Part shown: in pieces, positions 1 to 7,836 of the stretch
Position numbering within the stretch: the stretch's first letter is position 1
Layout: every line of letters starts with the position of its first letter
Made by a program: the position numbers and the translations under genes
DNA from: Altererythrobacter sp. XM-24bin4
Lineage (GTDB): Bacteria > Pseudomonadota > Alphaproteobacteria > Sphingomonadales > Sphingomonadaceae
Length of the DNA: 64,000 bases
Direction of reading: 5' to 3'
Assembly: GCA_003149575.1 (NCBI GenBank)
Contig: QCWG01000001.1
Coordinates: 1,680,334 to 1,744,333 of the forward strand
The notes under the pieces: generated by a model
What the model saw: only the letters and a program-made list of their open reading frames with translations
Database searches by the model: none
Told to the model about the DNA's origin: nothing

Positions 1-454
1 GCAGTTTCTTCATCGGGTGCGCGATCCAGCCTCTATCGGTTTCCTCGGTTCGCGACAGCACTCTGTCACCGGTTCTGAGCGCAGGCAGGCGCTTTCCTCC
101 CCACCCCTTGAGCTCTCTCATGGTGATACGCGGCGGCTTACCCGGCGCATCGGGAGACCAATTGTCGGGAATGGCAATCGCTTCGCCATCATCAATCTCG
201 ACCACACGCAGTACGGTTACCTTGGGCACACCGCCCATGCGGTGATAGGCCGTCTTCTTGCCGTCGATCAGGCCTTCTTCGGCCATGTCTCTGAGAATGC
301 GCTTCAGCGTAATCTTTTCCTGCCCTTTAAGCCCGAACGCTTTTGCGATCTCGCGCTTGCCAGCAGGTGTGTCCGAAGATTGAATGAATTCGAGAATTTG
401 TTCTTTTGACGGCAGCCCGATCGGGCGCCGCATTTTCTTATTATTTTTATTCAT
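1..454 (-). CDS. rnr: Ribonuclease R, N-terminal part (cut by window edge)
   Basis: A 3'-5' exoribonuclease of the RNB family that degrades structured RNA in the cytoplasm. Only the first 151 codons are in the window; the gene runs off the left edge, so the RNB catalytic and S1 domains are not seen. The visible part is the basic start MNKNNKKMRRP, a winged-helix segment at about residues 15-65 (EFIQSSDTPAGKREIAKAFG followed by GLIDGKK), then the start of the cold-shock-like region. The ATG at 454 is chosen because the reading frame is open to it; a second ATG at 433 is possible. It lies 32 bp downstream of proS on the same strand. Identification rests on N-terminal resemblance alone. Confidence 0.8.
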   Translation of the reverse strand, partial: MNKNNKKMRRPIGLPSKEQILEFIQSSDTPAGKREIAKAFGLKGQEKITLKRILRDMAEEGLIDGKKTAYHRMGGVPKVTVLRVVEIDDGEAIAIPDNWSPDAPGKPPRITMRELKGWGGKRLPALRTGDRVLSRTEETDRGWIAHPMKKL

Positions 455-486
455 GTCCCCTTATATCGGATTCGAGGGCGCTTCAA

Positions 487-2031
487 TCAATAGGCCTTGG
501 CAATCAGGATCCGTTCGACCGCAGGGTCTCCGGTAAAAATACAGGGGCCGTCAGCAGGTTCGGCATCACGCGGCACGTTGCGGATGTTGAGCTTGTGTCC
601 CTTTAAAGTCTCGACCACCTTCTCCAACGCGTCGCCTGTCGGCTTTGACCACTGCACTTCCAACCAGCCAGGATATTTTGCAGAGCCATCATAAAACGCC
701 GCTACTTCATCCAGCGAAGTTACGCCGCGGGTGATATTGGCGTCGCGGCGTTCGGCAGCCTCATTGAATAGCGAGTTCTGAATATCTTCCAGCAGCGCGC
801 TCAATCCGGCAACGGCGTCTGCGCGAGGTGTGAAAGCGAAGTTGGCTTTGCCGTTGTCCATGTTCCAAAGCTGGTCGCGGCGGATCATGGCAACTTTGTT
901 GTCATTCATATCGCGCGGACCAACTTCCATGATGACAGGGGCGCCCTTGCGCACCCAGTCCCACCGCTTGGCCGCGGCTTGTCCAGGCTTCTTGTCCAGC
1001 AATACGCGTACCGGTTCGCCCAGTGCCTGTTGCGCCGCAATTTCTGCGCGCAAGCTCTCACAATACTCGAGAACGACCTCGTCTTCATCTTTGCCGCGCA
1101 GCATCGGCAGGATCACGACCTGATGCGGAGCGATACGTGGCGGCACGCGCAGGCCGTCATCGTCACCATGCGTCATGATAACGCCGCCAATCATGCGCGT
1201 CGAAACACCCCAGCTGGTTGTGTGGCAATGCTGTTCGGTGCCTTCACGATCCTGATATGTGATACCGGCAGCGTGCGCAAAATTGGTGCCGAGATAATGC
1301 GAAGTTCCCGCTTGCAGCGCCTTGCCGTCCTGCATCATCGCTTCGATTGACCAGGTCTCGACAGCACCGGGAAAACGCTCGTTCTCCGGCTTCTCGCCCG
1401 CGATCACAGGCAGCGCCATGTCTTCTTCTGCGCACGCACGATACATTTCCAGCGCGCGGTGTGTTTCCTCCAGCGCCTGTTCCCGATTTTCATGGGCGGT
1501 ATGCCCTTCCTGCCACAGGAATTCGCTGGTGCGCAGGAACATCCGAGTGCGCATCTCCCAGCGCACCACATTGGCCCATTGATTGGTAAGCAATGGCAAA
1601 TCGCGCCAGCTCTGGACCCAGCGCGCCATGGCATCGCCAATAATCGTTTCCGATGTCGGGCGAACAACAAGCGGCTCTTCCAGCTTGGCTTCGGGATCGG
1701 GGATCAAGCCGCCCTTGCCATCGGAAATCAGGCGGTGATGCGTGACAACAGCCATTTCCTTGGCAAAGCCTTCAACGTGTTCGGCTTCGCGTTCAAAGTT
1801 CTTGAGCGGAATGAAAATCGGGAAGTAGCAATTCTGTACGCCCGCAGCTTTGATGCGGTCATCCATCAGGCGCTGGATACGTTCCCAGATGCCGTAACCC
1901 CATGGCTTGATCACCATGCACCCGCGCACACCCGATTCCTCGGCCATGTCGGCGGCTGAAATAACTTCTTGATACCAGGCGGCGAAATCGTCCTCGCGCT
2001 TGGTGTTGAGGGCGTGGCGAATATTGGACAC
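487..2031 (-). CDS. proS: Prolyl-tRNA synthetase, archaeal/eukaryotic-type
   Basis: Charges tRNA-Pro with proline in the cytosol. The 514-residue protein has class II features: RPTSE at 124-128, a motif-2 segment around 155-180 (RWEMRTRMFLRTSEFLWQEG), and a motif-3 region ending in HGDDDGLRVPPRIAP, followed by an HGTP-type anticodon-binding domain. It lacks the editing insertion of the long bacterial form. The C-terminal domain ends in the dipeptide AY, as in the archaeal/eukaryotic-type enzymes (known for the Thermus enzyme), but only one cysteine (GPCIFTGD) remains where that family has a zinc site. Translation starts at a GTG (2031) preceded by CAGGAA. It lies 50 bp downstream of phaR. Confidence 0.95.
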   Translation of the reverse strand: MSNIRHALNTKREDDFAAWYQEVISAADMAEESGVRGCMVIKPWGYGIWERIQRLMDDRIKAAGVQNCYFPIFIPLKNFEREAEHVEGFAKEMAVVTHHRLISDGKGGLIPDPEAKLEEPLVVRPTSETIIGDAMARWVQSWRDLPLLTNQWANVVRWEMRTRMFLRTSEFLWQEGHTAHENREQALEETHRALEMYRACAEEDMALPVIAGEKPENERFPGAVETWSIEAMMQDGKALQAGTSHYLGTNFAHAAGITYQDREGTEQHCHTTSWGVSTRMIGGVIMTHGDDDGLRVPPRIAPHQVVILPMLRGKDEDEVVLEYCESLRAEIAAQQALGEPVRVLLDKKPGQAAAKRWDWVRKGAPVIMEVGPRDMNDNKVAMIRRDQLWNMDNGKANFAFTPRADAVAGLSALLEDIQNSLFNEAAERRDANITRGVTSLDEVAAFYDGSAKYPGWLEVQWSKPTGDALEKVVETLKGHKLNIRNVPRDAEPADGPCIFTGDPAVERILIAKAY

Positions 2032-2081
2032 GTTTACTGGTTCCTGCTGCTGCGGCGATTGGTTCGACCGCGCGTTTGTTC

Positions 2082-2639
2082 TTACTTGCTGAGCTCGTCC
2101 AGCTTCTTCTGCATTTCTGACATCTGCTGGCGCAGCGCCTCTATTTCAGAGCTTGAGCTGTCTTTGGCCTTGCCGCCGTTCTTGCTGGCGCCCGGCATCA
2201 ATACATCCGTGGCGGCGCGCATCATCGCCATATTGGTTTCATGAATCTTGGCAAAAGGCGTATTGCTTATGCCCTTCTCAAACGCTTCACGGATCTTTCC
2301 CTGGTTATCGCGGAAGTTGGTCATGGCCGCTTCAAGATAGCTTGGCATCATCGACTGCATCGAATTGCCATACATGCTGATCAGCTGCCGCAGGAAGTTG
2401 ACCGGCAGCATCTGTTCACCGCCACTGGCTTCCTCATCCATTATGATTTGCGTCAGGATCGAGTGGGTGATGTCATCACCAGTCTTGGCATCAAGAACTT
2501 GAAACTGGACATCTTCCCGAACCATCCCAGCCAAATCATCCAGCGTAATGTAGCTCGATGTGCTGGTGTTGTAGAGACGACGGTTTGCGTATTTCTTGAC
2601 GATGACGGTATCGCCATCGCCTGCGTTTTTCTTGGCCAT
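2082..2639 (-). CDS. phaR: Polyhydroxyalkanoate synthesis repressor PhaR
   Basis: A DNA- and PHA-granule-binding repressor that tunes phasin and PHA synthesis genes. The 185-residue protein carries the PHA accumulation regulator DNA-binding domain at about residues 14-65 (IVKKYANRRLYNTSTSSYIT is diagnostic), then the PHB_acc granule-associated region to about residue 115. A charged, probably coiled-coil tail (IEALRQQMSEMQKKLDEL) closes the protein. No phaC, phaA or phaB lies in the window, so its targets are elsewhere, apart from a likely self-operator just upstream (see the 2681-2700 site). It is followed by proS on the same strand. Confidence 0.93.
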   Translation of the reverse strand: MAKKNAGDGDTVIVKKYANRRLYNTSTSSYITLDDLAGMVREDVQFQVLDAKTGDDITHSILTQIIMDEEASGGEQMLPVNFLRQLISMYGNSMQSMMPSYLEAAMTNFRDNQGKIREAFEKGISNTPFAKIHETNMAMMRAATDVLMPGASKNGGKAKDSSSSEIEALRQQMSEMQKKLDELSK

Positions 2640-2680
2640 TATGCTGCAACCTTATAGGATCTATGCTGCGCCCTTAGCAC

Positions 2681-2700
2681 TTGCACAATGTGCAGTGCAA
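2681..2700. promoter_or_regulatory. Candidate PhaR operator upstream of phaR
   Basis: The 68-bp gap between alr and phaR holds TTGCACAATGTGCAGTGCAA, which contains the perfect 13-bp palindrome TGCAC-AAT-GTGCA (2682-2694) and an extra TGCA half-site. A further TGCAGCA lies just before the phaR start. PhaR proteins are known to bind TGC/GCA-rich sequences near phasin and phaR genes, so autoregulation is a reasonable inference. The site is about 42-61 bp upstream of the phaR ATG. No binding has been shown. Confidence 0.4.
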
Positions 2701-2707
2701 CATGCGA

Positions 2708-3754
2708 CTACCGCGGCTTGAAGCGTTGTCCCAATGTGGTAAGCAATTCATACTGAGACAGGCCCGAATTCGGCGCCACATCGGGAAGGTGGAATGGCAC
2801 TTCAAGCCAGTCGCCCTCGCGCAAGCTGGGTGCGTTGGAGAGGTCGACAATGAGCATGTCCATCGAAACTTTGCCCACGATCGGAAGCCTAGTTTTGCCA
2901 AGCAGCAAGTGGCTGCCTTCGCCGCCTCTGCTGCGAAAAAAACCGTCAGCGTAACCAAGCGATACAACACCCGTTGGCATGGCACATTGGGCAGTAAATT
3001 CCGCATTGTAGCCAACAGAGTCACCTGCACTGAGCGAACGGGTTTGCAAGATTGCAGCTTCCGGCCTGGCGACCTGTCTGATCTTGTTCGCAAGTTCAGG
3101 CCTTGGAACACCGCCATACAGCGCCAGTCCAGGCCGCGTCAGGTCGAAGTGATAGGCGCTTCCAAGCGCGATCCCTGCGCTGTTAGTCAAACTGGCGGAT
3201 TGGTGCGGAACGACTTCTGTTGCTTGTTTAAATACCGCGAGCTGCCGTGCATTCATGACATTGTCTTCATCGGCGCAAGCGAGGTGCGACATCAAGATAT
3301 CAACATCCAGCGAGGCAATCGCAGGGTCAGACAAGTCCCCCAGCGAGACGCCCAGTCGATTGATCCCGGTATCCACCATCAGTTGGCAAGTTCCGCCGCC
3401 GCTTTCATGCCAGAGCCTGGCTTGAGAAACCGAATTGATCACAGGTGCGGCACCGGTCTGTTGCGCATAGGCAGCGTCAGCCGCATTCATTGGGCCATGC
3501 AGCACGGATATCCTGGCCGGTGGTACATGGCTGGCAACCGCTTCGACTTCGCTCCAGTGTGCAACGAAGAAGTGCGTGCAGCCTGCGTCGCGCAAAGCGG
3601 GTACGCATGCATCCACGCCCAACGCGTAGCAATCGGCCTTGACAGCTGCACCGGTCTTGGCCTCGCCGGACATCGCATCGAGCGCGCGCCAATTATCTGC
3701 CAGAACGTCAGCGTCAATTGTCAGCCGCAGGCTGGGCGGCGGAAGTTCAGCCAT
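2708..3754 (-). CDS. alr: Alanine racemase
   Basis: A PLP-dependent enzyme interconverting L- and D-alanine for peptidoglycan. The 348-residue protein has the N-terminal TIM-barrel PLP motif AAVKADCYALG, with the Schiff-base lysine at about residue 39, and a C-terminal segment containing SVGYNAEFTA with the catalytic tyrosine. The usual motif is KADAYGHG, so this copy is slightly divergent. I place the start at the ATG at 3754 (MAELPPPSLRLTID), which overlaps the stop of the upstream transporter gene by 8 bp. The frame extends upstream to 3823, but that part lies inside the transporter and looks non-homologous. The overlap suggests translational coupling. Confidence 0.92.
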   Translation of the reverse strand: MAELPPPSLRLTIDADVLADNWRALDAMSGEAKTGAAVKADCYALGVDACVPALRDAGCTHFFVAHWSEVEAVASHVPPARISVLHGPMNAADAAYAQQTGAAPVINSVSQARLWHESGGGTCQLMVDTGINRLGVSLGDLSDPAIASLDVDILMSHLACADEDNVMNARQLAVFKQATEVVPHQSASLTNSAGIALGSAYHFDLTRPGLALYGGVPRPELANKIRQVARPEAAILQTRSLSAGDSVGYNAEFTAQCAMPTGVVSLGYADGFFRSRGGEGSHLLLGKTRLPIVGKVSMDMLIVDLSNAPSLREGDWLEVPFHLPDVAPNSGLSQYELLTTLGQRFKPR

Positions 3755-5384
3755 GTTCGTCTGTGAAGTCTTTCGGTGGGCCATCAGGGATGCCCCACCA
3801 CAGCACAACGACACCAAATGCAACGACGACCCATGTGTACCAAAGCCCGGAGTAGATGTTGCCCGTGCTCGCCACGATCACACCTGCAATCAGCGGCAGA
3901 AATCCGCCCAAGTAACCCGCGCCGATGTGATACGGGATCGACATCGAGCTGTAGCGAATGGTTGGGGGAAACATTTCAGAAAGCAGCGCTGCAACCGAAC
4001 CGTATGTGAGCGCTGATAGCATGCCCAGCCCGAGCAGGATCGCGACAATGCCAAGGATATTAGCGGCCGCCGGTTGTTGCTTGCTGAAGTCAAAACCGTA
4101 CTCACCCAACGCATCGCGAATACCGGCATTGCGCGCGGCACCATCATCAAACCATTCTTGCTCAAGCGTCACGTCTTCAACGCCTGCGAGCAATCTCAGA
4201 TCTGTGGCTGGCTCAACCTTGTAAGGGACGCCAGCGGCCGTAAGCGTTTCCAGCACCTTGCCGCATTCGGTCTGCTCCCGGTTGAACATTTCGGCGAACG
4301 GGTCTGTCGTGCACTGGCTACCCTGGACCACAATCGGGGTCTGCTGGGCGGCGCGCTCAAGACCCGGATTGGCCAGACTGCCCATGCCCCAGAAAGCCGG
4401 GAACAGCAGAAGCAACGTCAAGACAGCGCCGATCATAATCGGTTTTTTGCGGCCAATCGTGTCCGACCATTTGCCGATCATGACGTAAAAACTCATCGCG
4501 ATCAGGCCGGAGAAGAAAAGGATAAGCTCGACCGTCAGATCATCGACATGCATCGGCCCCCTCAGGAAGCTCATGCCGGAGAAAAACGCGGTGTACCAGA
4601 TAGTGGTCAGAATGCCGGTTACGCCAAACAGCGCGACAAATATCCGCTTCTTGTTTCCGGGATAGGTGAAGCTCTCCTTGAACGGATTGCCGGCGATTTT
4701 TCCCTCCGCCTTCATCGCCTGGAACACCGGGCTTTCTGACAGCATCAGGCGCATCCACAGAGAGATCACGAGCAGAATGATCGAGAGCAGGAATGGCACG
4801 CGCCAGCCCCAAGCGGCAAAGTCATCTGCCGGGATAAGATACCGGCAAGCCAACACTACTGCGATGGACAGAACGAAGCCGCCAGCAACACTGGCCTGGA
4901 TGAAGCTAGTATAGAAACCGCGCTTTTCCGGTGGAGCGTGCTCGGCAACATAAATCGCTGCGCCGCCATACTCTCCGCCTAAGGCGAGGCCCTGGATCAC
5001 GCGCAGCAAAATCACGATAATCGGTGCAGCAATACCGATCGTGTCTATGGTCGGGATCATGCCCACCCCGGCGGTGGCAATGCCCATCAGGGTCACAGTT
5101 ACAAGGAACGTATATTTGCGCCCCAGCTTGTCGCCCAGATATCCAAACAGGATCGCGCCAATCGGACGAAAGGCAAACCCGACTGCAAATGTTGACCAGA
5201 CGAGCAGCAGTCCAAGCGTTTCATTGTCCGTATCATAGAACGCATCCTTCAGGATGTAGGCAAGCGTGCCGTAGATGAAGAAATCATACCATTCGAAAAC
5301 GGTGCCCGCCGAGCTCGCTCCGATTACAAGTTTGATTTCTTTCTCGGACGGTTCGCGAACCGCGACGCTAGCGCTTTCTGACAT
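3747..5384 (-). CDS. MFS transporter, metabolite:H+ symporter (MHS) family
   Basis: An inner-membrane proton symporter of the ProP/ShiA/KgtP-like MHS family; the substrate cannot be told from sequence. The 545-residue protein opens with the family hallmark around residues 22-45 (SSAGTVFEWYDFFIYGTLA), followed by the loop 2-3 signature GYLGDKLGRK (81-90) and VIQGLALGGEYGGAAIYVAE (129-148). A hydrophilic insert of about 100 residues (roughly 338-440), with two cysteines and many acidic residues, sits between late transmembrane segments. It should face the periplasm and makes the protein longer than the usual 430-450 residues. Its stop overlaps the alr start. Confidence 0.88.
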   Translation of the reverse strand: MSESASVAVREPSEKEIKLVIGASSAGTVFEWYDFFIYGTLAYILKDAFYDTDNETLGLLLVWSTFAVGFAFRPIGAILFGYLGDKLGRKYTFLVTVTLMGIATAGVGMIPTIDTIGIAAPIIVILLRVIQGLALGGEYGGAAIYVAEHAPPEKRGFYTSFIQASVAGGFVLSIAVVLACRYLIPADDFAAWGWRVPFLLSIILLVISLWMRLMLSESPVFQAMKAEGKIAGNPFKESFTYPGNKKRIFVALFGVTGILTTIWYTAFFSGMSFLRGPMHVDDLTVELILFFSGLIAMSFYVMIGKWSDTIGRKKPIMIGAVLTLLLLFPAFWGMGSLANPGLERAAQQTPIVVQGSQCTTDPFAEMFNREQTECGKVLETLTAAGVPYKVEPATDLRLLAGVEDVTLEQEWFDDGAARNAGIRDALGEYGFDFSKQQPAAANILGIVAILLGLGMLSALTYGSVAALLSEMFPPTIRYSSMSIPYHIGAGYLGGFLPLIAGVIVASTGNIYSGLWYTWVVVAFGVVVLWWGIPDGPPKDFTDEHG

Positions 5385-5426
5385 GGCTGCTGCACTCTCC
5401 CCTACAACATTGTGCGATGCGCCGCT

Positions 5427-5873
5427 CTAGCGTGTGTCTGGAACCTTGCAAAGCGCTTGCTGGGCAGCCTTCCACGGTAACAGGATTGCGCCATGGCGCC
5501 CCTTTAGTTCGCGCGCCGCAGACAGGGCCTGAAAGTCTGGCCAATCAGGTTCAGGTGCGGACGGATCTTTCATCCAGGCTTCTATTTTCGCAAGGACGAG
5601 ATTGATCGATGTCAGCCTGGCCCCTGCTGCCGCACGCGCAAATACCGCCGCAGCGGCCTGACCAACTGCGCAAGCTGACACGCCCAGCCCTAACTCCGCG
5701 ATTGCGTCTTGGTCGGTGAGATTGATGCCGACCGTTAAAGAGCTGCCGCAGGTCGTGGAGCGCGAACTTCCCTGTGCCTGCCAATCCCCCGAGAGCGGAA
5801 AGGCAGCCAATTCTGTCGCCAGTGATAGCAGATTGGGAGTGTAAAGTTTCGCCGCAGTGCTGGCGGGCATCAC
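5427..5873 (-). CDS. Iron-sulfur cluster scaffold-like protein (IscU/SufU fold)
   Basis: A 148-residue protein resembling the NifU N-terminal/SufU scaffold on which Fe-S clusters are built. Two of the three family cysteine sites are visible: Cys42 in TTCGSS and Cys68 in GVSACAVGQAAAA. At the third site the conserved segment reads GRHGAILLPWKAA, with alanine where many scaffolds have cysteine, so cluster binding may differ or another ligand may serve. The gene starts at 5873 (or the second ATG at 5870) and overlaps the cvpA stop as ATGA. It is the last gene of the apparent operon radA-cvpA-scaffold. Confidence 0.8.
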   Translation of the reverse strand: MMPASTAAKLYTPNLLSLATELAAFPLSGDWQAQGSSRSTTCGSSLTVGINLTDQDAIAELGLGVSACAVGQAAAAVFARAAAGARLTSINLVLAKIEAWMKDPSAPEPDWPDFQALSAARELKGRHGAILLPWKAAQQALCKVPDTR

Positions 5874-6388
5874 TCGCCTTCCACATCGATACGCAGGCGT
5901 TCCCTGCGTTCGGCAATAGTATTCACCAGATCACTCGAAGCGGAATCGATGACTGGGTATGTGCGTGCTGTGGTGATCCAGACGGGGCGCCCTTTGTACC
6001 CCCACAAGCTATCAAATCCGAGCGCGATGACCGAGAACGCAAACACTGTAATCAGCGCGCCCTTGACCACGCCAAATCCAAATCCCAGCACGCGGTCGAT
6101 CGGTCCCATAATCGAACCGCGCGATGCCTCACCCACGTTGTTTGCGATGAGTTTCATGGCCGCATATGGGATCAGTAACAAAAGTGCGAACGCGAGGATA
6201 GAAGTTGTCGGTTCTGCATCGAGATACTCGAGCAGGATTTCCGTAAAAGGCTCGTGCAAATAGTAGATTGCCGCCGCGGCCAATGCCCATGCTGCGAGCG
6301 ATAACACCTCCTGCACCAATCCGCGCAGAAAGCCGCCTATCGCAGCCACCCCGATAATGATGAAAACAATAATATCGAACCCGTTCAT
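5870..6388 (-). CDS. cvpA: CvpA family membrane protein
   Basis: A 172-residue integral membrane protein of the colicin V production family, whose molecular role is not settled; the family has been linked to envelope homeostasis. About four hydrophobic segments are visible, at roughly 4-20, 28-45, 62-82 and 103-125. The N-terminus FDIIVFIIIGVAAIGGFLRG is typical. The tail after the last helix is charged and cytoplasmic-looking. It starts 9 bp after the radA stop and overlaps the next gene by 4 bp, so all three are probably co-transcribed. Confidence 0.87.
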   Translation of the reverse strand: MNGFDIIVFIIIGVAAIGGFLRGLVQEVLSLAAWALAAAAIYYLHEPFTEILLEYLDAEPTTSILAFALLLLIPYAAMKLIANNVGEASRGSIMGPIDRVLGFGFGVVKGALITVFAFSVIALGFDSLWGYKGRPVWITTARTYPVIDSASSDLVNTIAERRERLRIDVEGE

Positions 6389-6397
6389 GGGGGCGGA

Positions 6398-7765
6398 TTA
6401 TGACTTTGACATCACGCGGTCAACGAGGTTCGCAACTTGTCCCAAACCATTGAACGCGATTTTGGATGCACCGGTCTTGCTGCTCGCCGGGCCAAACGCA
6501 GCGGCAAAGCCAAGTTTGGCCGCTTCCTTGACGCGCAAATTGGCATGAGCAACGGGGCGCACTTCGCCGGAGAGTGACACCTCACCGAACCAGACCGACT
6601 TATCAGGGAGCGGCCGATCCGCCAACGCGCTGACCAGCGCGGCCGCCACCGCCATATCGGCGGCGGGATCTGATAAACGGTACCCGCCGGCAATATTCAA
6701 ATACACTTCGGCCGAACTGAAATTGAGCCCGCAGCGAGATTCCAGCACCGCCAACAACATCGCCAATTTGCTGTTGTCCCAACCGACCACCGATCGCCGG
6801 GGCGTTGCTCCCGATTGCAAGCGGACAATCAAGGCTTGAATTTCGACCAGGACGGGCCGTGTTCCTTCGAGAGCGGGGAAAACCGCGCTGCCTGCCAATG
6901 GTTGATCCCGTCCAGATAGAAACAGCATCGAAGGGTTGCTGACTTCTTCCAACCCTTCCTGCTCCATAGAGAACACGCCGATCTCGTCGACCGCGCCAAA
7001 GCGGTTCTTGAGTGCGCGCAGGATGCGGTATTGATGGCTCCGCTCTCCCTCAAAGCTCATCACGACATCGACCATGTGTTCCAGCACGCGCGGCCCAGCG
7101 ATGCTGCCGTCTTTGGTCACATGTCCGACAAGCACGAGCGCGACACCATTCTCCTTGGCGTATCGGATCAATTCAAAGGCACATCCGCGAACCTGACTAA
7201 CAGTGCCCGGAGCCCCCTCGATTGTGTCCGAATACATGGTCTGGATCGAATCGATCACTAACAGAGCTGGCGCTTCCATCTGACCCAATGTCGTCAGGAT
7301 ATTCCGCACTGATGTTTCTGACGCCAGCTGAAGCGGTGCATCGGACAAGCCGAGCCGTGCTGCGCGCATCCGCACCTGGCCCGCGGCCTCCTCTCCGCTG
7401 ACATAAACCACACTTCCACCATTCTTCGCTATGGTCGCTGAAGTCTGTAGCAAAAGAGTGGATTTCCCGATCCCGGGATCACCGCCCATCAGCACCGCCG
7501 AGCCGGGCACCAGCCCACCGCCAAGTGCGCGGTCAAATTCCGCCAGTCCCGTCGAACGGCGTTTGGGTAATTCTGTTGGCGCATTCAGTTCTTCAAAGGC
7601 AACCGCACGACCGCCTCTCGATAGGTCATGCTTTTGCGAGAACACGGTCGCTGGCGCATCCTCAACCATAGTGTTCCATTCGGCACAATCGGGGCATTGC
7701 CCCTGCCACCGGTGTGTCACGCTTCCACAAGACTGACAGACATATCGCTTCTTTGCTTTCGCCAT
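6398..7765 (-). CDS. radA: DNA repair protein RadA (Sms)
   Basis: A RecA-like DnaB-type helicase that promotes branch migration in recombinational repair. The protein (455 residues from the chosen start) has the N-terminal four-cysteine zinc finger (CQSCG at 10-14, then CPDC), Walker A (GGDPGIGKSTLL), Walker B (ALLVIDSIQTM), the RadA-specific KNRFG motif, and a C-terminal Lon-protease-like fold (residues about 290-450). The frame is open to 7801, but the start at 7765 (MAKAKKRYVCQSCG) fits the family and leaves 71 bp of shared promoter with the divergent patatin-like gene. Confidence 0.96.
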   Translation of the reverse strand: MAKAKKRYVCQSCGSVTHRWQGQCPDCAEWNTMVEDAPATVFSQKHDLSRGGRAVAFEELNAPTELPKRRSTGLAEFDRALGGGLVPGSAVLMGGDPGIGKSTLLLQTSATIAKNGGSVVYVSGEEAAGQVRMRAARLGLSDAPLQLASETSVRNILTTLGQMEAPALLVIDSIQTMYSDTIEGAPGTVSQVRGCAFELIRYAKENGVALVLVGHVTKDGSIAGPRVLEHMVDVVMSFEGERSHQYRILRALKNRFGAVDEIGVFSMEQEGLEEVSNPSMLFLSGRDQPLAGSAVFPALEGTRPVLVEIQALIVRLQSGATPRRSVVGWDNSKLAMLLAVLESRCGLNFSSAEVYLNIAGGYRLSDPAADMAVAAALVSALADRPLPDKSVWFGEVSLSGEVRPVAHANLRVKEAAKLGFAAAFGPASSKTGASKIAFNGLGQVANLVDRVMSKS

Positions 7766-7836
7766 CCGCAGATCGATAAACGGAACATAGATAGAACGCA
7801 ATTGCCTTCTGTGGTTAAACCCCTAAGGAAATCAAC

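Noticed and set aside
1..409. Plus-strand ORF of 130 codons at the left edge
   Set aside because: Antisense to the rnr start, which has better evidence.
2674..2682. TTAGCACTT resembles a CIRCE half-site
   Set aside because: There is no matching GAGTGCTAA arm nine bases away; HrcA control of phaR is not supported.
2681..3766. Long plus-strand ORF of 361 codons
   Set aside because: It is antisense to alr, which has a clear family match; no motif is seen in the plus-strand product.
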